Origin: DASVXQ01 sp036392615 | Lineage (GTDB): Bacteria; Actinomycetota; CALGFH01 | Direction of reading: 5' to 3' | NCBI GenBank assembly: GCA_036392615.1 | Contig: DASVXQ010000611.1 | Location: forward strand, 3,295-67,294 | DNA length: 64,000 nucleotides | Shown here: positions 8,177 through 17,254 of the stretch, one piece after another | Numbering within the stretch: position 1 is the first letter of the stretch | How the letters are laid out: each line of letters starts with the position of its first letter | The notes under the pieces: generated by a model | Told to the model about the DNA's origin: nothing | Databases searched by the model: none | What the model saw: the letters and a program-made list of their open reading frames with translations, nothing else | Translations under genes and position numbers: made by a program

Positions 8177-9901
8177 ATGGCAGTGAGCGTGACGAGGCAG
8201 AAGGCACGGCCACAGGAGCCGGCCGTCAGACGCCCAGCGGCATCGCCGGAGCCTCCCGCCCCGGCCACCGCCACGGTGATGCGGAACTCGCTCGCCGGCT
8301 CCGTCTGGACGATGGTCAGCCGCCTGACGGGGCTGCTACGGGCGATCGTGGTTGGCGCGGTGCTCGGAGCGACCTACCTCGGCAACACCTACCAGTCGAT
8401 CAACTCGCTGCCCAACCTCGTCTACTACCAACTCCTGGCCGGCTCCCTGTTCGCATCCCTGCTGGTGCCGCCGCTGGTGCGCTATGTGGACGATGGCGAT
8501 CGGGCACGGGCGCAGCGGCTTGTGCGCGGCTTTCTCGGGTCGCTGCTGCTGATCGCCGGCGTGGTCTCCGGGGTTCTGGGGGCCGCCGGGCCGGTGATCA
8601 TCCGGCTGCTCACGGCCGGGGTGCCGGACCGCGCCACCGCCGCCGCGCAGGCCCGCGTCGGCTGGCTGCTGCTGGTCATGTTCGTGCCGCAGGTCGCCCT
8701 GTACGTCATCGCCGGCGTCGGCGCCGCGGCGATGAACGCCCGGGGGCGGTTCGCGCTGGCGGCGGCCGCTCCCGCCCTGGAGAGCCTCGGCATGATCGCC
8801 GTCCTGATCACTGCGGGCGTGCTGTTCGGCGTCGGCACCGAGATCACGCACGTGCCGCGTGGCCAGCTCCTGCTGCTGGGGCTGGGGACCACGGCCGCAG
8901 TCGGGCTGCACGCCGCCTGCCAGTGGGGAGGCGCCCGGGCTGCAGGGCTGACCATGGTTCCCAGCGCGGGCTGGCGCGATCCGGAGGTCCGCAGGATTGT
9001 CCGGCGGATCCTGCCGACGCTTGGGTTCACCGGGCTGGCGGCCCTGCAGATCTTCGCGGTCATGGTGGTCGCCAACCGCGTGCAGGGCGGCTTCGTGGCC
9101 TTCCAGCTCGCGCTCAACTTCTTCTACCTGCCAACCGCCATCGTCACCTGGCCAACAGCGCGCGCGCTCCTGCCGCAGCTCTCACGCCTGCACCATGCCG
9201 GGCACGGCCGCTCGTTCCGCGGGGAGTTGCTGCGCGGCGTCACGGTCGCGTCCTTCGTGACCGTGCCGATCGCCGCGGCGTACGTCGCGTTGTCCTTTCC
9301 GCTGGCGCACGCGCTGGCCTTCGGCAGACTCGGCGAGGGGGGCGCCTGGAGGCTCACGGCGCTGTCGCTGGCCAGCCTGGCCCCAGGAGTGGTGGGGGAG
9401 ACCTGGTTCGTCCTGGGGACTTACGCGTTCTACGCCAGGCACGACGTCCGCTCGCCGCTGCGCTCGATGGCCATGCGAGTCGGCGTGTCCCTCACTCTGA
9501 TGGCGGGGGCATGGCTCGCTGGCCGCGGCACGGCGGTGCTGGTCCTGCTGGGCCTGTCCCTGTCAGTCGGCAGCCTGGTCGGCGCCGCGCACATCGCCTG
9601 GCGCCTTCGCGCCAAGCTGCCCCGGACTGGGTTCCCGCTGGTGGCGCCGCTGGCCCGGACGCTGGTGGCCTCGCTGGTCATGGTCGTACCCGCCTATCTC
9701 ACCACCTTGGCGTTCCGCGCGCTGCCCTTGACCAAGCTGTCCCAGCTCCTGGCGATGCTCGCCGCCACCCTGATCGGGACCGGGGTGTTTCTCGGCGTGC
9801 AGGCGCTCTGGCGCGCCCCGGAGCTGGCGTGGCTGAAGAGCGGCATCCTGCGCGGGCGGCTGCCGTCCGGATCGCGAAGGAACCGGGGGGGCCGTCGGTG
9901 A
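8177..9901 (+). CDS. MurJ/MviN-family lipid-linked oligosaccharide flippase
   Basis: The ATG at 8177 gives 574 residues. A 30-residue Pro/Ala-rich cytoplasmic leader is followed by about 14 hydrophobic helices, beginning with a MurJ-like SLAGSVWTMVSRLTGLLR stretch and GATYLGNTYQSINSLPN. The family flips lipid II or, in exopolysaccharide clusters, other undecaprenyl-linked units. Because it lies between the initiating transferase and a ligase-like gene it more likely serves this polymer than peptidoglycan (inference). The next gene begins at GTGA overlapping its stop. Confidence 0.85.
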   Translation: MAVSVTRQKARPQEPAVRRPAASPEPPAPATATVMRNSLAGSVWTMVSRLTGLLRAIVVGAVLGATYLGNTYQSINSLPNLVYYQLLAGSLFASLLVPPLVRYVDDGDRARAQRLVRGFLGSLLLIAGVVSGVLGAAGPVIIRLLTAGVPDRATAAAQARVGWLLLVMFVPQVALYVIAGVGAAAMNARGRFALAAAAPALESLGMIAVLITAGVLFGVGTEITHVPRGQLLLLGLGTTAAVGLHAACQWGGARAAGLTMVPSAGWRDPEVRRIVRRILPTLGFTGLAALQIFAVMVVANRVQGGFVAFQLALNFFYLPTAIVTWPTARALLPQLSRLHHAGHGRSFRGELLRGVTVASFVTVPIAAAYVALSFPLAHALAFGRLGEGGAWRLTALSLASLAPGVVGETWFVLGTYAFYARHDVRSPLRSMAMRVGVSLTLMAGAWLAGRGTAVLVLLGLSLSVGSLVGAAHIAWRLRAKLPRTGFPLVAPLARTLVASLVMVVPAYLTTLAFRALPLTKLSQLLAMLAATLIGTGVFLGVQALWRAPELAWLKSGILRGRLPSGSRRNRGGRR

Positions 9902-11415
9902 TCCACCTGCCTACCAGCCGGAAGGGAGCGCCGTTCGGGGGAACCGGCTCGACGGGAGTCGTCGCCCTGCGCGGCACCGTCACGAGGCGGCCCAGGGTCG
10001 GCTGGCGCCGCGCGCTCGCCACCATCGCCCTGCTCGGGGTGGCGTGCGCGGTGGGCGCGGCCGTCACGGTGGTGTCTCCTGGCCTGCTCCTCGTCGGGCT
10101 GGCCGCCCTCCTGCTCGTCGCGGTCGTGGCGGTGCATCCGCCCACCGCCGCCTACCTCCTGATCGGGGTGACGCCGCTGGTCGCGGGGATGGACCGCGGT
10201 CTAGTCATTCCCCTGCTTCGCCCCAACGAGGCGCTACTCGTCTTGGTCGCCGCGGGTCTGGTCACCCGCGGCGTCGTCCGCGCCGCGGGGGCGGGCTCCC
10301 TTCCCAAGCTGGCACTGGACGCCATCGACCGATCCATCCTCCTTCTGGCGTTCACCAGCTCGGTGCTGCCGCTGGCGTGGATGGTGGCCCGCGGCCAGCC
10401 GATCGCCCAGGACGACCTGCTGTACGCGCTGATGGTGTGGAAGTACTACGGCGTCTACCTGGTGGCCCGGTGCAGCGTCGGCACCGAGCGGCAGCTGCGC
10501 AACTGCCTCTGGGTAGCGATGATCTCCGCCTCGGCCGTGGCGATCGTGGCGATCCTGCAGTCGCTGAAGCTCTTTGGCGTCCCCTACCTGCTGTCCAGGC
10601 ACTTCGCCCCCTACGGCAGCGCGGAGGCGCTGCTCAACAACCGCGGCGGATCGACTCTCGCCCTCCCCATCGCCGTGGCGGACCTCCTGACGTTCAACCT
10701 CGCGATTGCCGTCGGCTTCCTCGCCCGAGGGCGGGGCCACCGCGCCGCGCTGCTGGTGATGGGCATGCTCTTCGTGGCGGGCGTGCTGTCGTCCGGGGAA
10801 TTCTCCGGCGCGACCGGAATGCTCCTCGGCATCGTCACCATCGCGCTCGTGCTCCGGCGCGTGCGGCCGCTGGCCGGGTTCGTGCCGGCGTTCATCGCGG
10901 CCGCTTGGGCGCTGCAGCCGGTGATCGAGCACCGGCTCCAGGGCTTCAGCTCCGTTAGCGGCCTCCCGGTCAGCTGGATCGGCCGGCTCCACAACCTCAC
11001 CAGCTACTTCTGGCCGGTGCTCTTCTCGCACGGCAACGTCATCCTCGGCGTCCGGCCCGCAGCCCGGGTCGCCACCGCCACCATGGCCACGGGGTACATC
11101 TGGATCGAGAGTGGCTACACCTGGCTGCTCTGGGCCGGCGGAATCCCGCTGCTGCTGGCGTTCCTGTACTTCCTGCGGGCGACCCTGCGCGAGCACCTGC
11201 CGCTCGCCCGCTTGCGCGACGACGCCATCGGAGTCACAGCCCTGGCCGTATCGGTCGCGCTGGTCGTGATCGGCGTGCTCATGGTCCTGGACCCGCACCT
11301 GACCTACCGCGGCTCGGCCGACCTGCTGTTCGTCCTCATCGGCCTCGCGGCCGGCGCAAGACGGCGCCTCCCCCGAACAGAACCAGCAAAGGACCGTGAT
11401 GCTGATGCGCGCTGA
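9898..11415 (+). CDS. O-antigen ligase/Wzy-like polytopic membrane protein
   Basis: The GTG at 9898 overlaps the flippase stop; the product has 505 residues. It is strongly hydrophobic with 10-12 predicted helices, and its C-terminal half holds the loop-rich segment typical of Wzy_C/O-antigen ligase proteins. The sequence alone does not separate polymerase from ligase. In context it is the best candidate for polymerising or transferring the repeat unit. Confidence 0.75.
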   Translation: MIHLPTSRKGAPFGGTGSTGVVALRGTVTRRPRVGWRRALATIALLGVACAVGAAVTVVSPGLLLVGLAALLLVAVVAVHPPTAAYLLIGVTPLVAGMDRGLVIPLLRPNEALLVLVAAGLVTRGVVRAAGAGSLPKLALDAIDRSILLLAFTSSVLPLAWMVARGQPIAQDDLLYALMVWKYYGVYLVARCSVGTERQLRNCLWVAMISASAVAIVAILQSLKLFGVPYLLSRHFAPYGSAEALLNNRGGSTLALPIAVADLLTFNLAIAVGFLARGRGHRAALLVMGMLFVAGVLSSGEFSGATGMLLGIVTIALVLRRVRPLAGFVPAFIAAAWALQPVIEHRLQGFSSVSGLPVSWIGRLHNLTSYFWPVLFSHGNVILGVRPAARVATATMATGYIWIESGYTWLLWAGGIPLLLAFLYFLRATLREHLPLARLRDDAIGVTALAVSVALVVIGVLMVLDPHLTYRGSADLLFVLIGLAAGARRRLPRTEPAKDRDADAR

Positions 11416-12667
11416 CCCTGCGCCGGTGGCGGCGGGAAATGGGAACCTGGCCCGGTCGAGGGCGGGGCGCCGGCGACCGGTCCAACGGATTCTGGTGGTC
11501 ATCGAGAACGTGCCGCTGGCGCGGGACCATCGGGCGGTCAAGCAGGTCGAGACCCTCCTCGATGCCGGCTACCAGGTGTCGGTCATCTCGCAGCGGCACG
11601 CCGACAACCACAGGTTCCGCACCCGTGGCGGGCTGCGGCTGTACGAGTACCCGCCTCCACCAGCGGCCTCGGGCAAGCTCTCGTTCCTCTACGAGTACGG
11701 GTACTCGCTGCTGGCGGCGTCCGCCCTAGCGTTCAGGGATTTCCTGGCTCACGGCTTCGGCGCGATCCAGACAGGGCACCCGCCAGACCTGTACTTCCTG
11801 CTCGCCTTGCCGTTCAAGCTCGCCCGCCGGCGGTTCGTCGTGGACCAGCGGGACCTCTCGCCGGAGGTCTTCGCGGACCGGTACGGGTGCGCCACAGGGC
11901 TCTTGCCAACGCTGCTGCGGATGCTGGAGCGGCGCTCTTGGCGGCTCGCCGACCACGTGCTGTGCGTCAACCAAGCCCTGCGCGGCGTGATCGTGCGGCG
12001 GGGGAGGCTCCCGGAGAGCAGCGTCAGCGTCGTCGGCAACGGCCCCGTCCTGGCCAGGACCGGACCCCGCCCGCTGCGGCCCGAGGTCAGGAACGGCAGG
12101 CGATTCCTGGCCTGCTGGGTAGGCCTGATGGGACCCCAGGACCACGTGGACCTCGGACTGTCGGCCGTGTACCACCTCGTCCACACGCTCGGGCGAGACG
12201 ACTGCCAGTTCACGTTCATCGGCGACGGCGAGATGCTTCCCCAGCTGCGGGCGCTCGCCGAGCAGCTGGGCATCGCCGACTGGGTCACCTTCACCGGCTG
12301 GCTCGACGAGGATGCCTGCTTCGCCTACTTGGCAACGGCGGACCTGGCCATGGACTCCAACCTCCAGCCGGAGGTGTCACCGGTCAAGGGGATGGAGTAC
12401 ATGGCGTTCGGCGTGCCGTTCGTGGCGTTCGACCTCCAGGAGACCAGGGCCATGGCGGAGGGCGCGGCGCTGTACCTACCTCCGGGAGACCCGATGGCGC
12501 TCGCCTGCGCCATCGCCGAATTGCTCGACGACTCGACCCGGCGCGCCGAGATGTCACGGATCGGCCGCAGACGCGTGGAGGAGCAGCTAGCGTGGGACCG
12601 CCAGAGCATGGCCTATCTGAGCGTGTACGAGCGTCTGCTGGGGCCGGCACGGGTGACCGTCAGGTGA
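11399..12667 (+). CDS. Glycosyltransferase family 4/1 protein (GT-B fold)
   Basis: About 422 residues from ATG 11399, which AAAGGA precedes by 5 bases; GTG 11396 and ATG 11405 are alternatives. The N-terminal half has ILVVIENVPLARDHRAVKQ and GFGAIQTGHPPDLYF. The C-terminal nucleotide-sugar half shows FIGDGEMLPQLRALAEQLG, VTFTGWL, and SPVKGMEYMAFGVPFVAFDL, the E-x7-E region of retaining GT4-like enzymes. It overlaps both neighbours and should add a sugar of the repeat unit in the cytoplasm. Confidence 0.88.
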   Translation: MLMRADPAPVAAGNGNLARSRAGRRRPVQRILVVIENVPLARDHRAVKQVETLLDAGYQVSVISQRHADNHRFRTRGGLRLYEYPPPPAASGKLSFLYEYGYSLLAASALAFRDFLAHGFGAIQTGHPPDLYFLLALPFKLARRRFVVDQRDLSPEVFADRYGCATGLLPTLLRMLERRSWRLADHVLCVNQALRGVIVRRGRLPESSVSVVGNGPVLARTGPRPLRPEVRNGRRFLACWVGLMGPQDHVDLGLSAVYHLVHTLGRDDCQFTFIGDGEMLPQLRALAEQLGIADWVTFTGWLDEDACFAYLATADLAMDSNLQPEVSPVKGMEYMAFGVPFVAFDLQETRAMAEGAALYLPPGDPMALACAIAELLDDSTRRAEMSRIGRRRVEEQLAWDRQSMAYLSVYERLLGPARVTVR

Positions 12668-13530
12668 GCACGGATGGCCGCCGGGTGCGCACCGCCGCCC
12701 CACCGCCCGCCAACTCGCCGTCGGCTGCCCGCCGCCTGCGGCATCTGGTCCGGGTGAGAGCCTCGGAACACCCCACCATCTACCTGCCGTTCGCGCGCCG
12801 CAAGTACCCTGGCCCGAGCCCTGAGGTGATCAGCTCCGAGACGGAGCTGGTGATCGACGGGTACACCCGATCGGCGACCACCTTCGCGGTGTACGCCTTC
12901 CAGCTCGCACAGGTCCGCCCGGTGCGCATCGCCCACCACCTGCATGCTCCCGCCCAGCTGATCGCCGCGGCGAGGATAGGGATCCCGGTGCTGGCGCTCA
13001 TCCGTGACCCGCAGGGCGCCATCCTTTCCCAGCTTGTCCGCGAGCCGCGGGTGGCGCTCAGGGACGCCTTGGTCGCCTACCGGCGGTTCTACTCGTGTCT
13101 CCTCCCGTACCGCAGCAGCTTCGTGGTCGGGGAGTTCGACCAGGTGACGCGAGACTTCGGCGCGGTGGTCGGGCGGCTGAACCAGTACTTCCGGACGTCG
13201 TTTCAGGAGTTCCAGCACACTGAGGCCAACGTCCGCGAGTGCTACGCATTGAGCAGGGAGCGCCCGACCATGTCGAGGACGCTGCTGGGCTTCGAGTCAG
13301 GCCTGGTGACCCGGGATGAGCTCGACCGGGAGCGGGATCGCCTGGCGCGCACACCCCCCCAGGCGCCGGGCATGGCGGACGTGTGGGTCCCCTCCGCCGA
13401 GCGGGAGCGGGCCAAGGCAGAGCTGCTGGAGCGGTGGCGGCAGGCCGACCTGGCCCGTCTCCGCGACCGCGCCCAGGCCGCCTACCGGGAGTTCGTGGGG
13501 CTCAACGGGTCGGGGCCGGGGTGCCCGTAG
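12664..13530 (+). CDS. Sulfotransferase-like protein
   Basis: The 288-residue protein starts at GTG 12664 (GTGA overlap with the glycosyltransferase stop). DGYTRSATTFAVYAF resembles the 5'-phosphosulfate-binding loop of PAPS sulfotransferases, and IRDPQGAILSQ resembles the 3'-phosphate site (R-D-P-x-x-x-x-x-S). If so, it would sulfate the exopolysaccharide or a lipid. Overall similarity is limited, so the call rests on these two motifs. Its last 49 bp overlap the 3' end of the convergent gene. Confidence 0.65.
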   Translation: MSTDGRRVRTAAPPPANSPSAARRLRHLVRVRASEHPTIYLPFARRKYPGPSPEVISSETELVIDGYTRSATTFAVYAFQLAQVRPVRIAHHLHAPAQLIAAARIGIPVLALIRDPQGAILSQLVREPRVALRDALVAYRRFYSCLLPYRSSFVVGEFDQVTRDFGAVVGRLNQYFRTSFQEFQHTEANVRECYALSRERPTMSRTLLGFESGLVTRDELDRERDRLARTPPQAPGMADVWVPSAERERAKAELLERWRQADLARLRDRAQAAYREFVGLNGSGPGCP

Positions 13531-14519
13531 ACCGCGTTGTAGCCAGGCCGGTCGTCGCCCCAGTTCGGGTCCAGCCACGGCCAGAGGCGCATGGTGGCCT
13601 GGACACGCAAGATGTAGCCGTCAGCCGCCGGGGAATGCCACTCCCCCGAGTACCACGAGCCGACGCAGCCCCAGAGGTCGCCGGCAGCGTACCGCTTGCC
13701 GGCCGTCTTCCTGAGCCATAGCTGCCAGCCTTCGAAGCAGCCCCGCAACTGGCTCGCGAGATAGTCGACGGCGAAGGCGGTGGAGTCCCGGTTGAAGGGG
13801 AAGGTGCCATTCTGGGCGTCGGGCCAGGCTGCCTGGAGCGGATCCTGCCACGACTTGATCCCGATGATGGAGAAGGTCTTCGGACACTTCCCGGGCCCGT
13901 AGTCGCGCTGGTAGTCGTAGCCGTAGCGGGCGAGCGCCCGGCAGAAGACTCTGGATGTGGGGGAGGCCGTCGTGAAGACGTCTCCGCAGCCGAAGTGGTC
14001 CACGCACCGGCCAGCGGGATAGGTCTCGTACTGATACCAGGTGGACTCGCGCACGGCGATGGCCCGCAACAGGTCATCTGGCAGGCCCCATTTGCAGGCC
14101 GCCCATTGGAAGATCTCGTCGGTCGTGCCGGCGAACTGCCCGTCGATCCGCGGGACGAGCCAGGAGTCCCAGCGCGGGTCGTAGGCGCCCCTCACCGCAC
14201 GGGGCCTGGCCTCCAGCGCGCGATGGACCGCCGCCGGGTTGGGGATTGCATAGTTCCGCTTGTAGTTGTCAGGCCTGGGCTCCCAGGTCGAGTAATGCAC
14301 CAGCCCCTCGCAGACGTCGTAGGACGGCAGCGTCCGCCAGCGCTCGGCCGGGACGAGCCGAAAATATCCGCCGGGTGGAGGCGGTGAGCTGGACATCGTC
14401 CTCGCATCCGAAATGTGGCTGGGGCCGGCCCGAAGAGCCAGCCACGAGACGGCGCCCACGACCATGGCGGCCACGACCGTCACGGTCACCCACCGATATG
14501 ATCGGAAACCAAGACCCAT
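13482..14519 (-). CDS. Membrane-anchored lytic-transglycosylase-like (lysozyme-fold) protein
   Basis: The start is uncertain: ATG 14519 lies just before a transmembrane helix (WVTVTVVAAMVVGAVSW); ATG 14555 and 14669 are in frame. The extracellular part contains LLRAIAVRESTWYQ, which fits the catalytic Glu region of SLT/lysozyme-fold enzymes. A later GCVGSWYSGEWH and six or more cysteines suggest disulfides outside the cell. It is convergent with the exopolysaccharide operon and could open peptidoglycan for polymer passage (inference). A broken IS110 lies directly upstream, so its promoter may be altered. Confidence 0.6.
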   Translation of the reverse strand: MGLGFRSYRWVTVTVVAAMVVGAVSWLALRAGPSHISDARTMSSSPPPPGGYFRLVPAERWRTLPSYDVCEGLVHYSTWEPRPDNYKRNYAIPNPAAVHRALEARPRAVRGAYDPRWDSWLVPRIDGQFAGTTDEIFQWAACKWGLPDDLLRAIAVRESTWYQYETYPAGRCVDHFGCGDVFTTASPTSRVFCRALARYGYDYQRDYGPGKCPKTFSIIGIKSWQDPLQAAWPDAQNGTFPFNRDSTAFAVDYLASQLRGCFEGWQLWLRKTAGKRYAAGDLWGCVGSWYSGEWHSPAADGYILRVQATMRLWPWLDPNWGDDRPGYNAVYGHPGPDPLSPTNSR

Positions 14520-14748
14520 CGCCAGCCGCCTCGGTGCGGGATGCCCTGGTCTCATCGGCACCCAGTCGGCAGGCCGCCTGTGCGAGTCTTCCTGTCGATT
14601 TGCTCTGGGATTTCGACTCCGCATGAGGTCGGCGGTGCTCCCTCCTGCGCGGAATTGTTTGCCAATCATAACCTCCGCTGGCGCGTCGTAGTCGCTCCGT
14701 GTGCGCTACTCGCATCGACGTGGACGGCTCGCGCGATCCCGCCGATCT

Positions 14749-15386
14749 TCATCGCCTCGCCGAGTCGCCGCCGAAGGCGAGGAGTGTTTGGGCCGCGCCC
14801 AGGGAGCGGAAGTGCATTTCGACGCGGACGCGCTGCGGCTCGCTGCCGCGTTCGGCGGCCTCCCGCAGCGCCGGCTCGGCGGCCACCAGCACGGCCTTGA
14901 GTTGGTTGACCGCCTGGGTGCGGGACCTGATCGCCGACGCCTTGGCCAGCTTGAACATGCGCAGCATCTCCACCGGCCCGTCCCCGGTCTTGGCGGTTGC
15001 GGTGGCCCGGCCCGACAGCACCGCCTGGGCGGCGATGGCGTCGGTCTTGCCGCGTCGGCGGCGGGTGGCCTTGTCGGGCTGGTTGACCTCCAAGACCACA
15101 ACGCCAGCGGCCCGTAGGTGGCGGGCAGGGTCGCCCCGTTGGAGCCGGTGCACTCGACCCCGGCTCGCCGCAGCGTCCCGAACGTCTGCGCCCAGGCGAG
15201 CAGCTTGCGGTAGCCGGCTGCGGTCGTCGGGAACGCCTTGCCGGCCAGCGGCACGCCCACGGTCGTGGTCACCGCCGCGACGTGGAGGTCTTTGTGGGTG
15301 TCGACGCCGAGGATCACCTCGTCGGCGTCGGCGTCGGCGCTGGTGGGGTGCTGGTGTGGCGGGATCGGCTGGGGCATGCTGGGCAC
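14749..15386 (-). mobile_element. IS110-family transposase, frameshifted and truncated
   Basis: The N-terminal DEDD nuclease part is clear: ILGVDTHKDLHVAAV, then GVECTGSNGATL. Reading then shifts frame and continues with AAGVVVLEVNQPDKA, RGKTDAIAAQAVLSG and RTQAVNQLKAVLV. A one-base deletion near 15124-15127 explains the shift: the family would read ATLARHLRAAGV there. The C-terminal half with the Ser-containing transposase_20 domain is absent; similarity ends near 14830. The element is dead. No terminal repeats were expected or seen, as is usual for IS110. Confidence 0.85.
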
Positions 15387-15721
15387 GGTCGTCTGTCTCC
15401 TGACCTTGGGAACGGGTGGCCGTTCGCCGTCGCCGGGCCGGCAGGGCGGTCAGGACTGTGACGGTGCCTTGTGGCGGCAAGGCCGCTATCGGGACACGCC
15501 CACCGGTCCGGTGGCAGCTCAAGCAGCACCGCCCCAGGCCAGAGCCGACAGATCAAGTCGTGGCACGCCACCGCACAGGGGCCGTGCCAGAAATTTGCCA
15601 GAAACCACGCCACACGCGACCTCGCCGCGCACCACAACGCAACTCTCGACAGCACTTCTCACCTGGGCGGTTGTGCGGAAACGCTGGGTGCTGCATGGCG
15701 TTGTGAACCCGCGGCGCATCG
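15387..15721. other. Gap between the IS110 relic and tRNA-like repeat A
   Basis: No gene is supportable here. The first part is probably the upstream flank of the IS110 element (a GTG/ATG start region with CAGGAGACAG reading leftward). The rest has no codon structure I trust. Confidence 0.4.
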
Positions 15722-15840
15722 ATGGCATGCAAGGGGTCAGGGGTTCAAGTCCCCTCAGCGCCACCACGAACCCCCCGGTTAGACCGTACGGCGGCGGTTG
15801 GAGGAGGTTGCTCGTCGGGGCTTGTTGTCAGCAAGTCACT
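15722..15840 (+). repeat. Repeat A: 3' half of a tRNA-Ala(GGC) gene plus about 70 bp of shared flank
   Basis: From 15722 the sequence reads like tRNA-Ala from the anticodon loop onward: ATGGCAT loop, GCAAG stem strand, T-arm AGGGG-TTCAAGT-CCCCT (15737-15755), acceptor strand and CCA (to about 15766). No 5' half is present. The match to repeat B at 20423 continues through GGTTAGACCGTAC, the GGTTGGAGG-like stretch and CTTGTTGTCAGCAAGTCACT, about 118 bp in all. In A the acceptor reads CAGCGCC where B has CAGCTCC. Such tRNA 3' halves are usual attachment scars of integrative elements. Confidence 0.8.
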
Positions 15841-16112
15841 CGGCCACCGTCGCGGCGGAGAACTCGATTCGGGTCCAGCCCCAGCACGCAGGCCGACGAG
15901 CACCTGGCGGCCAAGTGCGTGAGACAGGCCAGTCGCCCCGGCGAATTGTGGCTGCATCCTGTCGCCTGGCGGAGGCTTGACACCGGAAAGGAGCCAGATT
16001 CAGACTATATCGACAAAAAGGTACTTGTGTCCGCTCTCGTGCTGGTCGTACGTTCATGTCGGGATCGGTGGGACACCATGGGTCGGCAGTTCGGATGAGC
16101 GGGGAGGCCTCC

Positions 16113-17249
16113 ATGGCCGTGAAATCGTCAATTCCTCGTCGGGGCGTGGTCGCGGGCATCGCCGCGCTGGCGCTGCTAGCGGCGTGCTCGAAGCCGCCGG
16201 CGAAGACCTCCTCCGGCGAGGCCTCCAAGGCCGCGACCGCGACCTCCGCCGCCGACGTCGGCGGGCTCGATGGGCTGGTGGCGGCGGCAAAGAAGGAGGG
16301 ATCGCTCAACGTCATCGCCCTCCCGCCCGACTGGGCAAACTACGGCACGCAGATCTCGACCTTCTCATCGAAGTACGGGATCAAGGTGAACTCGGCCCAG
16401 CCCGATGCGAGCAGCCAGGACGAAATCAACGCCGCCAAACAACTGTCCAGCACCAGCCGGGCTCCCGACGTTTTCGACGTGGGTCTCAACATCGCGCTGG
16501 CCAACACCACGATGTTCGCGCCCTACAAGGTCCAGGGCTGGAACGACATCCCAGAGGCGCTCAAGGAGCCCAGCGGGCAGTGGTTCAGCGACTACGGCGG
16601 CTACATGTCGATCGGCTACGACGCCAAGAAGGTCCCGGCCCCGACCGGCATGAAGGACCTGCTGAAGCCCGCCTACAAGGGCAAGGTCGCGCTGAACGGC
16701 GACCCCACGCAGGCGGCGGCCGCGTTCAACGGCGTGGTCGCGGCGGCACTCGCCAACGGCGGCTCGGCGGATGACATCGCCCCGGGCGTGAAGTTCTTCG
16801 CCGACCTGAAGAAGGCCGGCAACTTCCTGCCGGTCGACCCGACGCCGGCGACGGTGGCGAGCGGGCAGACTCCCGTGGTCATCGACTGGGACTACCTCAA
16901 CGCTGCGCAGGCCACCAGCCTCAAGGGCAAGGTCGACTGGAAGGTGGTCGTCCCGCAGAACGCGGTGGTCGGCTCCTACTATGTGCAGGCGATCAACAAG
17001 GACGCGCCGCACCCGGCGGCCGCCCGCCTCTGGGAGGAGTTCCTCTACGCCGACCAGGGCCAGAACATCTGGCTGAAAGGGTCGGCCCGCCCGGTCCGCG
17101 CCGACGCGATGGTGAAGGCCGGCACGATCGACCAGGCGGCCTACTCGAAGCTGCCGCCGGTCCCCGGGACGCCGGTCTACCTCACCGAGGCGCAGACCAA
17201 CACCGCTAAGGACTACCTGGCCTCGCACTGGACCCAGGCCGTGGGCTGA
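16113..17249 (+). CDS. ABC transporter substrate-binding lipoprotein (PotD/AfuA-like)
   Basis: ATG 16113 is preceded by GGGGAGG at a good distance; ATG 16095 is less likely. The product has 378 residues: a lipoprotein signal with lipobox LAAC, then a type-2 periplasmic-binding fold (LDGLVAAAKKEGSLNVIALP, VFDVGLNIALANTTMFAPYK, PVVIDWDYLNAA). It heads a four-gene importer operon. The subunit set matches the polyamine, iron(III) and phosphonate import branches. The ligand cannot be read from sequence. Confidence 0.88.
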   Translation: MAVKSSIPRRGVVAGIAALALLAACSKPPAKTSSGEASKAATATSAADVGGLDGLVAAAKKEGSLNVIALPPDWANYGTQISTFSSKYGIKVNSAQPDASSQDEINAAKQLSSTSRAPDVFDVGLNIALANTTMFAPYKVQGWNDIPEALKEPSGQWFSDYGGYMSIGYDAKKVPAPTGMKDLLKPAYKGKVALNGDPTQAAAAFNGVVAAALANGGSADDIAPGVKFFADLKKAGNFLPVDPTPATVASGQTPVVIDWDYLNAAQATSLKGKVDWKVVVPQNAVVGSYYVQAINKDAPHPAAARLWEEFLYADQGQNIWLKGSARPVRADAMVKAGTIDQAAYSKLPPVPGTPVYLTEAQTNTAKDYLASHWTQAVG

Positions 17250-17254
17250 CGCCC

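Noticed and set aside
7846..9897. Fusion of the ligase-like gene with the long in-frame upstream open frame
   Set aside because: The upstream part overlaps the MurJ-like gene out of frame and is Arg/Gly/Pro-rich; GTG 9898 with its stop overlap is the sensible start.
15722..15766. Complete tRNA gene
   Set aside because: Only the part from the anticodon loop to CCA is present. The acceptor and D-arm 5' strands are absent in all copies.
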